DNA of 64,000 nucleotides from Variovorax paradoxus (GCF_022009635.1 NZ_CP091716.1:3177001-3241000), one strand, 5' to 3'. Counted from the stretch's first letter, positions 26,896 to 35,587 are shown. Notes: generated from the letters alone by a model not told the origin. Translations and numbers: made by a program.

Positions 26896-27864
26896 ATGTT
26901 TCCCATCCGCATTGCTTCGCTGGCCATCGGGCTCGCCGCATCGGTGATCGCGCAGGGTGCCGCAGCCCAGGCGTGGCCCACCAAGCCGATCCGGCTGGTC
27001 GTTCCCTTTTCGGCGGGCGGCGCCAACGACCTGATGGCGCGCGCCGCCGCCGAGGGCGCGTCGAAGCAGCTGGGCCAGCCGGTCATCGTCGACAACAAGC
27101 CCGGCGCCGGCGCGATCCTGGGCGCCGACGTGGTCGCCAAGAGCGCGCCCGACGGCTACACCTTTTTGGTCAGCGCGGCGGGCGTGGTGTCGAACAGCAT
27201 GATCAAGAAGAGCATGCCGTACAAGGACGATGCGCTGGTGCCCGTCGCGATGATCGGCCTTGCGCCCTCGGTCATCGTGGTGCCGGCCAATGCGCCCTAC
27301 AAGGACCTGAAGGAGTTCGTCGCCGCCTCGAAGAAGTCGGGTGGCGGCTTCCACTGGGCCACCGCGGGCACGGGCAGCACGCCGCATTTCGTCGAAGGCA
27401 TTCTCGAGACGAAGTACGGCAGCAAGCTCGACGTGGTGCCCTACAAGAGCGGCTCGGAGTCGATCACCGCGGTGCTCGGAAGCCAGGTCGAGGCCACCTC
27501 TGAGGCCAGCATCGTGGTGCTGCCCTACGTGAAGAGCGGCAAGCTGAAAGCGCTGGCAGGCACCTGGACGCAGCGCATCTCGGCCTATCCCGAGCTGCCC
27601 ACGGCGGCGGAAGAGGGCTTCCCCGAAATCCGCATTGCCCACTGGGCCGGCGTGCACGCGCCGCGCGGCACGCCCGACGCGATCCTGGACAAGATGGCCG
27701 CCGCCGTCGACGCCGCCATGAAGGCACCGGCCACGGTCGAGCGCCTGAAGGGCATGGGCATCGAGCCCATCGGCGGCACCCGGGCGAGCTTCGCCAAGTT
27801 CGTCGACGAAGAGCGTGCCCGGCTGGGCAGCGTGGTCAAGGCCACGGGCATGAAGGAAGACTAA
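26896..27864 (+). CDS. Second Bug/TctC-type substrate-binding protein
   Basis: This 322-aa protein has a Sec signal peptide (IASLAIGLAASVIAQGAAAQA). It carries the family landmarks WPTKPIRLVVPFSAGGANDLMARA, VDNKPGAGA, SAPDGYTFLV, VPYKSGSESITAVLGSQVEA and GKLKALAGT. ACAGGAGAA lies before ATG 26896. It differs clearly from the neighbouring Bug protein, so the two are not a recent tandem duplication. No permease partner is adjacent, and the substrate is unknown. Confidence 0.93.
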   Translation: MFPIRIASLAIGLAASVIAQGAAAQAWPTKPIRLVVPFSAGGANDLMARAAAEGASKQLGQPVIVDNKPGAGAILGADVVAKSAPDGYTFLVSAAGVVSNSMIKKSMPYKDDALVPVAMIGLAPSVIVVPANAPYKDLKEFVAASKKSGGGFHWATAGTGSTPHFVEGILETKYGSKLDVVPYKSGSESITAVLGSQVEATSEASIVVLPYVKSGKLKALAGTWTQRISAYPELPTAAEEGFPEIRIAHWAGVHAPRGTPDAILDKMAAAVDAAMKAPATVERLKGMGIEPIGGTRASFAKFVDEERARLGSVVKATGMKED

Positions 27865-28028
27865 AAGCTGGCACGCAATGTGCATAAGGTTTGCGTACGG
27901 CTTGGCAAACTAGGAAGAAGATACGCAAAATCAGCACGTCTTGAGCGAATGAAAGGGCACTTGCGTTAGCGGCGTCAGAAAGTTCCTCGTCATTGTTTCA
28001 ATTTCATGAACACTGCGATTCGATTGAA

Positions 28029-28042
28029 TAGGGTTTTCCCTA
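28029..28042. promoter_or_regulatory. Inverted repeat TAGGG-tttt-CCCTA upstream of the DUF4148 gene
   Basis: A perfect 5-4-5 inverted repeat lies 55 bp before the ATG of the secreted DUF4148 peptide, inside a conspicuously AT-rich 230-bp intergenic stretch (27865-28096). Position and symmetry suggest a transcription-factor site. The factor is unknown. Confidence 0.35.
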
Positions 28043-28096
28043 GGAATCGTGGTGCACACTGGAGGCACTCAAAAGCCCAATGAAGAAGGAATTGAA

Positions 28097-28450
28097 ATGA
28101 AGACCTCGAACATCCTCGCCGCCGCCGCCCTGTCCCTGCTCGCCGCCGCTGGCGCCCACGCAGAAACCTATGAAGGCGTGCAGCCCCTGACCTCCGGCTA
28201 CAGCCGCGCCGACGTGGCGCCCCAAGCCGTGGCTGCCGCCCGTGCCGGCAACGCTTATGGCGACAACGAAGGCGCTGCATCGACCGCAACGCCCGTCCTG
28301 GCCGCTTCGGTCGACCGCGCTACCGTCCGCGCCCAGGCTGTTGCCGCTGCACACGCTCCGGGCCAGAACCTGCGCCCCGAAACCTTCGCTGGCAGCGTGA
28401 TCCCCTCGCAAGCCAAGAGCCTGAGCTTCACGCGTCAAGCCGGCCTGTAA
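28097..28450 (+). CDS. Small secreted DUF4148-family protein
   Basis: This 117-aa protein has a signal peptide ending near residue 22 (LSLLAAAGAHAETY). The mature part carries two copies of a short unit: SRADVAPQAVAAARAGN and later DRATVRAQAVAAAHAPGQN, the DUF4148 pattern of Burkholderiales. The function of the family is not established. GAAGGA is upstream of the start. The gene has its own AT-rich promoter region and an efficient terminator, which suggests an abundant monocistronic message. Confidence 0.88.
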   Translation: MKTSNILAAAALSLLAAAGAHAETYEGVQPLTSGYSRADVAPQAVAAARAGNAYGDNEGAASTATPVLAASVDRATVRAQAVAAAHAPGQNLRPETFAGSVIPSQAKSLSFTRQAGL

Positions 28451-28487
28451 TCGAAGGCGGCGCAAGCCGCTTCGGTCGCCAGTCGAT

Positions 28488-28525
28488 AAAAAACCGGACC
28501 TGCGAAAGCAGCGTCCGGTTTTTTT
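28488..28525. terminator. Strong terminator shared by the DUF4148 gene and tag
   Basis: AAAAAACCGGAC and GTCCGGTTTTTT (28488-28500 and 28512-28525) form a long stem with an A-tract and a T-tract on opposite sides, so it can end both the rightward DUF4148 transcript and the leftward tag transcript. Confidence 0.9.
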
Positions 28526-29109
28526 CATTGGGGCTTGGGTTTGTGCCTGGCGCCGTGCCGATGGCAGTCGTGCGCATGGTCGTCCACGATGCCCGTGGCC
28601 TGCATCCATGCATAGACGATGACGGGGCCCACGAACTTGAAGCCGCGCTTTTTCAGTGCGGCCGAGATTTCTTCGGACAGTGGCGTCTTCACGGGCACGC
28701 TTCCGGTGCGGTTCACGATGGGCTTGCCGCCCGCCATGCCCCAGATGAATTCAGAAAAGTCTTCGCCCGCCGCCTGCATGGCAAGGTAGGCGCGCGCATT
28801 GCCGATGGTGGCTTCGATCTTCGAGCGCGAGCGCACGATGCCGGCGTCCTGCACGAGCCGCTCGATGTCGGCCTCGGTGAATTTGGCGACCTTCTCGGGC
28901 ACGAAGCCCTTGAAGGCCTTGCGGAAGGCATCGCGCTTGCGCAGGATGATCAGCCACGACAAGCCGGCCTGGAAGCCGTCGAGCATGAGCTTTTCCCACA
29001 GCGCGCGGCTGTCGTATTCGGGCACACCCCATTCGGCGTCGTGGTAGGCGGTCAGCAACGGGTCGGTCTGGGCCCAGGCGCATCGGATCTTGGGGGGCTG
29101 TTGGCTCAT
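28525..29109 (-). CDS. tag: DNA-3-methyladenine glycosylase I
   Basis: This 194-aa cytoplasmic base-excision-repair enzyme removes 3-methyladenine from DNA. The family zinc ligands are present: C10 and H23 at the start (RCAW and YHDAEWG) and H178 and C182 at the end (DDHAHDC). The helix-hairpin-helix core includes LDGFQAGLSWLIILRKR and RSRSKIEATIGNA. The length is typical (about 190 aa). It lies downstream of a MerR-type regulator in the same direction, and its stop abuts the shared terminator. Confidence 0.97.
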   Translation of the reverse strand: MSQQPPKIRCAWAQTDPLLTAYHDAEWGVPEYDSRALWEKLMLDGFQAGLSWLIILRKRDAFRKAFKGFVPEKVAKFTEADIERLVQDAGIVRSRSKIEATIGNARAYLAMQAAGEDFSEFIWGMAGGKPIVNRTGSVPVKTPLSEEISAALKKRGFKFVGPVIVYAWMQATGIVDDHAHDCHRHGARHKPKPQ

Positions 29110-29176
29110 CGGGGGCTTCGCTCGCTCGTAGGTCGGGATACGGCATTCTCGCCAAGGAACACGAGGATGTGCCGGA

Positions 29177-29632
29177 TCAGTGCGAGGCGAATCCCTTGAG
29201 CTCCAGCAACTCGTCCAGGATGGGGCAGTCGGGCTGCTGATCGCCCATGCACAAGCCGGCCAGTCGCTCCAGCGCTTGCTTGGTCGCCTGCAGTTCCTCG
29301 ATGTGCGATGCCAGTTCTTCGGTCCGGCTCAGGGCGATGTGCTTCACCTCGCAGCGCTTGCGATGCGCATCCTGCCGCAGCGCCAGCAGCCTGGCGATAT
29401 CGCTCATGCCGAAGCCCAGCGCATACGCCCGGCGTGCAAAGCGCAGCACGCGAACGTGCTCGTGCGTGTAGCCGTGCCCGGCGAGCTCGATCAGCCCGCG
29501 CGACTCGCATTCGAGGGCCAGCCTTCGCGAGACACCCGCGCGGGCCAGGACTTCATCGATTCCGAATCGCCGGCCGTCGTCCGGTGCTGTGATGTGAGAG
29601 CGTTCGTGCGGAGCATCTGTGCGAGGGTTCAT
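29177..29632 (-). CDS. Divergent MerR-family regulator with a CueR-like cysteine pair
   Basis: This is a 151-aa protein from ATG 29630-29632 behind a perfect AGGAGG. The winged-helix region (about residues 20-65) is recognisable (FGIDEVLARAGVSRRLALECESRGLIE, then FARRAYALGFGMSDIARLLAL). It lacks the usual RYYE and its wing segment is shortened. The C-terminal loop has C-x7-C followed by PI, exactly the spacing of the copper sensor CueR. The CueR Ser/ZntR Cys position in the dimer helix appears to be Arg, with a Cys one residue later. It is probably a thiol-dependent metal or redox sensor. No copper exporter is adjacent; the nearest genes are tag and cbpM. Confidence 0.82.
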   Translation of the reverse strand: MNPRTDAPHERSHITAPDDGRRFGIDEVLARAGVSRRLALECESRGLIELAGHGYTHEHVRVLRFARRAYALGFGMSDIARLLALRQDAHRKRCEVKHIALSRTEELASHIEELQATKQALERLAGLCMGDQQPDCPILDELLELKGFASH

Positions 29633-29723
29633 TCGGCCTCCTGTTGAAGAGGCTCGAAGTCTTCCGTCTCCCACGGTGTCAAGGTCAAGCGGCGCGGCCG
29701 CTTTTCCCTGGGGCCGAAAGGGG

Positions 29724-30041
29724 CTACCCCAGCCGGTGCGCGTGCAGCACCGCCTTCAGCCGCCGCACCTCGTGCTGCAGGTCGAGGATCAGCGCCGCCG
29801 CATCCAGCCCCACGCCGAAGTCGCGTTCCAGCCGGCGCGCCTCGAGCGCGTATTGCAGGTCGGTGCTCGAGAACTGCCAGCGCTCGGGCTGCGTCTCAGG
29901 CGTTTCGATGCGAAGAATGCCGACCTCGACCAGTTGCACCACCCAGGCGGTGTCGGCGCCCACGGCGTGCGCCAGGTCGCTGGCCGCGAGCGGCTGCGAG
30001 GCGCTGATGGCGGTGGCGGTCGTGAGTGTGAAATTCACCAT
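29724..30041 (-). CDS. cbpM: Chaperone modulator CbpM
   Basis: This 105-aa MerR-like protein matches CbpM in size, fold pattern and position directly after cbpA (2 bp between the genes). The N-terminal part has ASDLAHAVGADTAWVVQLVEVGIL and the C-terminal helix DFGVGLDAAALILDLQHEVRRLKAVL. CbpM binds the J domain of CbpA and blocks its stimulation of DnaK. The pair forms an operon. Confidence 0.92.
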   Translation of the reverse strand: MVNFTLTTATAISASQPLAASDLAHAVGADTAWVVQLVEVGILRIETPETQPERWQFSSTDLQYALEARRLERDFGVGLDAAALILDLQHEVRRLKAVLHAHRLG

Positions 30042-30043
30042 GC

Positions 30044-31006
30044 TCAGACTCCCAGATGCTGGCGTGGGTTGAACGATGCCGTGGCTTGCGCCAGCTGTTC
30101 GTAGGCCTTGCGGGCATCGTCGCTGTCGGCGGGCGGCAGCGCGATTTCGATCAGCAGGTACAGGTCGCCGGGCGTCTTGCCCGCCAAGCCCCGGCCCTTG
30201 AGCCGCAGTTTCATGCCGCCGCGCGCATTGCGGGGCACGGTCACCTCGACCACGCCGCCGGTCGGCGTCGGCACCTGCACCTGCGCGCCCAGCGCGGCCT
30301 CGGCGGGCGTGACGGGCAGCGGCATGTACAGGTCGCGCTCTTCCACACGGTAGAGCCTGTGCGGCGCGATGCGCACTTCGAGGTAAAGGTCGCCCGGCGG
30401 CTCGCCGCCATGGCCGGGCATGCCTTGCCCCGCGAGGCGGATGAACTGGCCCGGGTGCACGCCCGGCGGGATCTTCACGCTGAGCGTGCGGTTCTCCCAC
30501 TGCGGGTGGCCCTGCGCGTCGACCGTTTGCGCGCGCAGCGTGATCTCGCGTTCGGCGCCCTTGAGCGCATCCTCGAGCGCGATCTCGATGGCCGCATGGT
30601 GATCTTCGCCGCGCGCCTTGTAGTTCTGCCGCGCGGCGCCCCGGCGCTCGGCCTCGCCGAACAGCGACGAGAAGAATTCGCTGAAGTCGGCGTGGTCCGC
30701 CGGGCCCTGGTTGGGGCCGCGGCGGAACTCGAAGCCTTCGTCCCAGCCCGGCGGCGGCTGGAAGTGCCCGTCGGGGCTGCCGCCGCGCGCGACGCGCTCG
30801 GCCAGCGCGTCGTAGGCGGCGCGCTTTTCCTTGTCGCCCAGTACGTCCTTGGCCTCGTTGATGTCGCGCATGCGCTGCTCGGCGTCGGGCTCCTTGCTGA
30901 CGTCGGGGTGGTACTTGCGGGCGAGCTTGCGATAGGCCTTGCGCACTTCGTCGTCGGACGCGGTGCGGTCGATGCCCAGAGCGCTGTAGTAGTCCTTGAA
31001 TTCCAT
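30044..31006 (-). CDS. cbpA: Curved-DNA-binding DnaJ-type co-chaperone CbpA
   Basis: This 320-aa protein has a J domain at residues 5-70 with the HPD motif at 33-35 and a Gly/Phe-poor linker. Two C-terminal substrate-binding domains (about 120-310) follow without a cysteine-rich zinc region, which marks it as CbpA rather than DnaJ. CbpA stimulates DnaK and can bind curved DNA. cbpM follows immediately and encodes its inhibitor. Confidence 0.95.
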   Translation of the reverse strand: MEFKDYYSALGIDRTASDDEVRKAYRKLARKYHPDVSKEPDAEQRMRDINEAKDVLGDKEKRAAYDALAERVARGGSPDGHFQPPPGWDEGFEFRRGPNQGPADHADFSEFFSSLFGEAERRGAARQNYKARGEDHHAAIEIALEDALKGAEREITLRAQTVDAQGHPQWENRTLSVKIPPGVHPGQFIRLAGQGMPGHGGEPPGDLYLEVRIAPHRLYRVEERDLYMPLPVTPAEAALGAQVQVPTPTGGVVEVTVPRNARGGMKLRLKGRGLAGKTPGDLYLLIEIALPPADSDDARKAYEQLAQATASFNPRQHLGV

Positions 31007-31069
31007 GGTGTGTGGCGGTTCGTTGAGTGGACGGCTTGGGCGGGTTCCGGGCGCTTCGCGTGGCGCCTG

Positions 31070-31720
31070 CTAGGCCAGGGCTGCCTCGCCGTCGGTGTCT
31101 GCATGCCGCAGCAGCGGCGTCACGGTCCATGTGGGGCCGCTGCGTTCGAAACGCAATGGCTGCGCATTGCCCAGGAGCTTGAAATCGACCGGCACGCCCA
31201 GCAGCGCGGCCAGCGCATACAGCGTGCCGCCGTGCGCCACCACCAGCACCGGGCCGGGCTGGCGCAGGGCAGCGTCGAGCGCGGCGCGCTTGCGCTCCAC
31301 GAACTGCGCGAGCGTCTCGCCGCCTTCGGGCTCGCAGGCCCAGTCGATGTTGGCCGACGAGGTGCCGATCAGCGCGCCGAAGTTGCGCTCGCGCAGCGCC
31401 TCCTGCGCGGCGGGCGTCAGGCGCAGCGCGGCGGCCACCGTGTTGGCGGTGTCGAAGGCGCGCCGCGCGTCGCTGCAGACGATGGTGCGGATCGGCTCGC
31501 CCGCCAGCAGCTGCGCGGCCCGCGCCGCCTGCTGCAGCCCGAGTTCGCTCAGCGGCTCGTCGGGCGCCTGGAAGATGCGCTGCGCATTGCGGCCGGTCTG
31601 GCCGTGGCGCAGGAAGTAGAAGTGCTCGCAGGCGGGCGCGAGCGGCTGCGCCGCGGCAATGCGGATCAGCTCGTCGAGCCCGCTCGCGGCGGTGTGGGAA
31701 GAAGAAGCCTGTTGTGACAT
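31070..31720 (-). CDS. Histidine phosphatase family protein (phosphoglycerate-mutase-like)
   Basis: This 216-aa protein has the catalytic LRHGQT motif with RHG at residues 38-40. Downstream are SDARRAFDTA, RERNFGAL and a second catalytic histidine in VLVVAHGGT. The family removes phosphate from small metabolites or proteins. The substrate here is unknown; distant relatives act on alpha-ribazole phosphate or phosphoglycerate. It sits upstream of cbpA and downstream of the acylase on the same strand, with 19 bp to the acylase stop. Confidence 0.9.
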   Translation of the reverse strand: MSQQASSSHTAASGLDELIRIAAAQPLAPACEHFYFLRHGQTGRNAQRIFQAPDEPLSELGLQQAARAAQLLAGEPIRTIVCSDARRAFDTANTVAAALRLTPAAQEALRERNFGALIGTSSANIDWACEPEGGETLAQFVERKRAALDAALRQPGPVLVVAHGGTLYALAALLGVPVDFKLLGNAQPLRFERSGPTWTVTPLLRHADTDGEAALA

Positions 31721-31739
31721 GAATGAAAAATGGAGTCGG

Positions 31740-34160
31740 TCAGTACGCGAGCTGCAGCGGGGTGCCCTCGCGTTGCGCCCGCACGTCGGCGGGGTGGAAC
31801 GGCAGCGGATGCCACTGCTTGGCCGCGAACAGCGGCAACTGGTCGTAGGCGCGCGGCGAGGCCAGGTCGCTGCTCTGGCCGTAGGTCAGCAGGCCCTGCG
31901 CGACCGGGCCGTTGGCGTCGAAGGTCACGACCTGCATGTAGCTGCTGCCGTAGTTGACGTTGTAGCCCTTCGGATCGATCAGCGACTGGCCCTGCGACTC
32001 CAGCTTGTTGAGCACGCCCTCGAACTCGTCGCCGCCGTGCAGCGCGATCTTCTGGCCGCGCACCAGGCGCGACTGCGGCACGCCCAGCGGCACGTCGGCC
32101 GCGAAGCCGGCGGTGCGCAGGATGCCGACCGCGTCGCCCAGCGCCTTGAACACGGCCTCGCGCGTGGCCGGCGTGGCCATGTCGAGCCCGGCCGGCGTGG
32201 CCACCGGCTGCGCGGGGTCGAAGGGCACGCGCCAGACCTTCGGCAGGTCCTTCGTCTTGCGCCAGAACTCGCGGAACAGCGGCGCGCCCTTCGAGTCGGC
32301 GTTGCTGGTGCGGTCCCAGGCCGAGAGCACGCGGCAGCCCAGCGCCTGGTCGGTGCTGAGCGAGCCGCCGGCGGCGCTGCAGGCGGCCTGCAGGTCGTCC
32401 ATCACCAGCATGCCGGCGAGGTTCTTGTCGCGGAAGATCACGCTGCGCAGCTCGGCCGCGCCCATGCGGTTGCCGGGCAGGCCGTCGCTGCCCGCCAGAC
32501 GGCCCCGGATTTCCATGATCGCGCTGCGCGTGCGCAGCCGCTGCGGCACGCCCATCGGGCCCACCAGCGGCGACACGCCAGCCATCGCCGCGGTGTCGGG
32601 GTTGCTGAGCCAGAAGCTGTCGTTGCTGTTCTGAACGTAGTCGGGCGTGATGAGCACCGGCATGCGCGCCGGCGCGATGATGCCGGGCGCCGCGGCGGTG
32701 CTGTCGCGGTTCCAGGCGCAGGCGCTGCGCGAGCCGTCGAGCACCGGCAGCCCGGCCGCGTTGAGCAGCGCCGCGGCGGCGGGCGAGGGGGCGCAGCTCT
32801 TGAGCATGTCGGCCGACACGTCGGGCACCACCGACAGGTCGGCGTACATCGCATTGCCGTCGCGGTCGGCCGCGATGGTGTTGATCCAAGGCATGCCCTG
32901 GTTGCCCATGGCGGCGCGCAGTTCGGTCACGTTGCGGGCCTGCGCCATCTTCATCCAGCTCTCGGCCGAGCGCACGTTGAGCGTGTTGGCATCGCGAATC
33001 GCGTAGGCCTTCTGCGCGGTCCATCCCAGGCCGGCGCGCGGCAGCGAGATCACCGGGCCCCAGTCGGTCGAATAGAAGGTGTGCTGCAGCGGCGCCGTGC
33101 CGCCGCCCGTTGCCGTGGCGGGCAGCACCACGGTGCGCGCGACCATCTTCTTGGGCTGGCCGTCGACAAAGTACACGGTCGGGTCGTTGGGGTCGAGCTT
33201 CAGCTCGTACAGCGTGAAGCGCTTGCCGGTGGACACGGTGTGCGTCCAGGCCACGTCCTTGTTGAAGCCGATGGCCACCACCGGGCTCAGGCCGCCGGTG
33301 GCGCCCATCACGTCGACCTTGCCGGGAATGGTCAGGTGCATTTCCCAGAAGCGGTTGGTGCCGGTCCAGGGGAAGTGCGGGTTGCCCAGCAGCAGGCCCT
33401 TGCCGTCGGGCGTGGCGTTGCGCCCGAAGGCCCAGCCGTTGGAGCCGAGTTCGCCGCCCTCGGGGTTGGCGTTGAAGCTGTGGCGGCCGATTTCGGCGAC
33501 GGCTTCCTTCAGCTCGACCGGCGCGGCGCTCGTCCTGGCGCCGGGGGCCGGGGGCACCGCGGCCAGCACGGCGCCGGCCAGCGCGCCCAGGCCGCCCTGG
33601 ATCATCGACATCTCGGTGGCGCGCGACAGGTCGGCGGCCGTCATCGGCCGTACCCAGGGCTTGCCGCGGCATTCGGCGGGCAGGCCCTGACCACCGTTCT
33701 GGCCGGCGTCCTGCAGGTAGCGGTTGTAGCCGGCCACGTAGCCGCGCAGCGCGGCCTGCACGTCGGGGCTGGTGGTGGCGCCCGCGCGCGCCAGCGCCGC
33801 GTCGTCCATGTGATAGCGGATGAACAGGTCGATCTGCGCGTTGGGCGCGCGGCCCAGGCCCAGGTCGCCGGTGTTCTGCGGCCCCAGGAACTGCGAGCGG
33901 TCGCCGCGCAGCGTGAGCAGGTGCTCGGCCGTCTGGCAGACGTTGTCCTGCGCATGCGCGTAGGCGCTGCCGTACGCCAGGCCCTCGTAGTCCGGCGCCG
34001 TGATGTGCGCGATGCCGAAGGTGGTGCGCTCGATGGTCACGCTGCGCCCGCCGGGCGGCGGCGTGCTCGCGCAGGAGGCGAGCAGGGCGGCCAGGCCCAA
34101 GGAAACTGCCGAAAGGGCCGTGAGCGAAAACCGGGAGGGCGTGGCGTTCTTCGATGTCAT
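31740..34160 (-). CDS. Lipoprotein of the penicillin acylase / N-acyl-homoserine lactone acylase family
   Basis: This 806-aa Ntn-hydrolase precursor has an N-terminal lipobox (LAALLASC, Cys30) that predicts a lipoprotein. The alpha chain is followed by the autocleavage site G239-S240-N241 in LGSNGWAFG; Ser240 would become the N-terminal nucleophile of the beta chain. DNVCQTAEHLL, NPHFPW and the later DRDGNAMYADLS agree with the PvdQ/QuiP/aculeacin acylase group. Members cleave amide-linked acyl chains from lactams, AHL signals or lipopeptides. AHL degradation is plausible for this bacterial group but not proven by sequence. ATG 34160 is used; a TTG ten codons earlier is the only alternative. 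Confidence 0.9.
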   Translation of the reverse strand: MTSKNATPSRFSLTALSAVSLGLAALLASCASTPPPGGRSVTIERTTFGIAHITAPDYEGLAYGSAYAHAQDNVCQTAEHLLTLRGDRSQFLGPQNTGDLGLGRAPNAQIDLFIRYHMDDAALARAGATTSPDVQAALRGYVAGYNRYLQDAGQNGGQGLPAECRGKPWVRPMTAADLSRATEMSMIQGGLGALAGAVLAAVPPAPGARTSAAPVELKEAVAEIGRHSFNANPEGGELGSNGWAFGRNATPDGKGLLLGNPHFPWTGTNRFWEMHLTIPGKVDVMGATGGLSPVVAIGFNKDVAWTHTVSTGKRFTLYELKLDPNDPTVYFVDGQPKKMVARTVVLPATATGGGTAPLQHTFYSTDWGPVISLPRAGLGWTAQKAYAIRDANTLNVRSAESWMKMAQARNVTELRAAMGNQGMPWINTIAADRDGNAMYADLSVVPDVSADMLKSCAPSPAAAALLNAAGLPVLDGSRSACAWNRDSTAAAPGIIAPARMPVLITPDYVQNSNDSFWLSNPDTAAMAGVSPLVGPMGVPQRLRTRSAIMEIRGRLAGSDGLPGNRMGAAELRSVIFRDKNLAGMLVMDDLQAACSAAGGSLSTDQALGCRVLSAWDRTSNADSKGAPLFREFWRKTKDLPKVWRVPFDPAQPVATPAGLDMATPATREAVFKALGDAVGILRTAGFAADVPLGVPQSRLVRGQKIALHGGDEFEGVLNKLESQGQSLIDPKGYNVNYGSSYMQVVTFDANGPVAQGLLTYGQSSDLASPRAYDQLPLFAAKQWHPLPFHPADVRAQREGTPLQLAY

Positions 34161-34254
34161 GCGGGCGTCTCTCTTCTTGGAATGGAACAAGGAAGCCGAT
34201 TAAAAGGCGAGCCTTTGCCGCGCGTTGTCACCAGCGCGGCACGCCGCGCCGCGT

Positions 34255-34836
34255 TCAGCCGAACTTCATGCCCTTGGGGCGGGCCTGCAGCCGGTTGATG
34301 TAGGCGTCGATCCGGGGGCGGTTCGAGCGGCCGCCGAACGCGCGGTGCCAGATGAACATGGAGCCGATCATCACGTCGGCCGCGGTGAACTGCGAGCCGA
34401 ACAGGTAGGGACCGTCGCCCAGTTCGCGCTCGACCGCGTCCTTGGCGGCTTCGAAGTCGGTCCAGCCGCGCGCGCTGTTGTTGCTGCGGATCTTCAGCAG
34501 GCTGTCGCCCATCGCGGGCTCGAGCTGGGCGGTCGAATAGACCATCAGCGACAGGTAGCGCCCCCGGTCGACCGAGCCGACCGGCGGCGCCAGCCGCTTG
34601 CCGGGAAACTTCTCGGCCAGGTACATGCAGATGGCCGCGTTCTCGAACACGCGCGCGCGGCCGTCGACCAGCGCGGGCAGCTTGCCCGCCGGGTTGATCT
34701 TCAGGTAGTCGGGTTTCTTGTGCGCCTTCTCGCGGATGAGCGTGGTCACGATCTCATAGGGCGCGCCGGTCTCGTCGAGCATCCACTTGGCGACCTGCGA
34801 GCGGCTTTGCGGGTCGAAGTAAAGCTTCATGGTCAT
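34255..34836 (-). CDS. Glutathione S-transferase family protein
   Basis: This 193-aa protein has an N-terminal thioredoxin-like domain (MKLYFDPQSRSQVAKWMLDE, NPAGKLPALV with the cis-proline region, FENAAICMYLAEKFP). An all-helical C-terminal domain includes FTAADVMIGSMFIW with the conserved N-capping Asp. The catalytic Ser or Cys is likely in the SRSQ loop. AGGAG lies upstream of the start. It follows pssA by 27 bp and is probably cotranscribed. Confidence 0.9.
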   Translation of the reverse strand: MTMKLYFDPQSRSQVAKWMLDETGAPYEIVTTLIREKAHKKPDYLKINPAGKLPALVDGRARVFENAAICMYLAEKFPGKRLAPPVGSVDRGRYLSLMVYSTAQLEPAMGDSLLKIRSNNSARGWTDFEAAKDAVERELGDGPYLFGSQFTAADVMIGSMFIWHRAFGGRSNRPRIDAYINRLQARPKGMKFG

Positions 34837-34863
34837 GGGTGTGTCTCCTTTTTCTGGACGAAC

Positions 34864-35502
34864 TCAGAACTTGGGAATGCGCAGGGTCTTGCTGATCATC
34901 AGCGTGCCCGAGAGCGCGAACATCAGCACCAGCGGATGCAGCTGCCACGGGCCGATGAGCCAGGCGCCACCCCACACCGAGGCGCCGATGCCGCCTTGCC
35001 ACGCGGCACAGGCCAGCACCGCCACCAGCATCACGCTGGTCGGGATCGGCGTGCCCTCGAAATACTTTACCTTGTCGGCTCCGGCGGACAGCGCCTCGGC
35101 CGTCACGTTGTAGCGCGCGAGCCGGCTCACGCCGCAGCACACGAAATAGACCAGCAGCACGCAGTCCCAGCCGCCGTTCAGCCCGGCCGCGAAGCCCAGC
35201 GCTGCCGGCGCCACGCCGAAGGAGATGATGTCGGCCAGCGAGTCCAGCTCGCGGCCCAGGGCCGACTGCGTCTGCCGCCAGCGCGCGATGCGCCCGTCGA
35301 ACACGTCGAAGATGAAGGCCGCCGGCGCCAGCGCCGCCGCCCACAGAAACTGCGTGAGCGACTGGCTGGCCATGAAGGCCATTGCCAGGAACACCGCGCC
35401 CACACCGCATGCCGCGTTGCCGAGCGTGAAGGCGTCGGCCAGGTGGAATTCCCGGATCATCGAAAAATGCTTGCGGGCCGGCGCGGGCGAGGGAGTGGTC
35501 AT
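34864..35502 (-). CDS. pssA: CDP-diacylglycerol-serine O-phosphatidyltransferase (CDP-alcohol phosphatidyltransferase family)
   Basis: This 212-aa integral membrane protein carries the complete CDP-alcohol transferase signature: D66, D69-G70, A73-R74, G83, D87 and D91. The hydrophobic segments (AFTLGNAACGVGAVFLAMAFMA, LVLMFALSGTLMISKTLRI) fit the bacterial PssA type, which makes phosphatidylserine, the precursor of phosphatidylethanolamine. The substrate assignment between serine and another alcohol rests on overall similarity. It is followed by the GST gene. Confidence 0.85.
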   Translation of the reverse strand: MTTPSPAPARKHFSMIREFHLADAFTLGNAACGVGAVFLAMAFMASQSLTQFLWAAALAPAAFIFDVFDGRIARWRQTQSALGRELDSLADIISFGVAPAALGFAAGLNGGWDCVLLVYFVCCGVSRLARYNVTAEALSAGADKVKYFEGTPIPTSVMLVAVLACAAWQGGIGASVWGGAWLIGPWQLHPLVLMFALSGTLMISKTLRIPKF

Positions 35503-35587
35503 GAAAAAAGAAGAGGGGAAACGAACGGCGAATGGACCGCACCTTAACCCAAGCGCCGGGGGCTTCTTGTAGTCGCGATCCGACGGC

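Noticed and set aside
34203..34216. AAAGGC-ga-GCCTTT as a terminator after the pssA-GST operon
   Set aside because: The loop is too small for the full stem and the remaining 5-bp stem is weak; possible but not supportable.
31659..34298. 879-codon plus-strand frame opposite the acylase gene
   Set aside because: Low-complexity translation; the acylase on the minus strand has a lipobox and intact active site.
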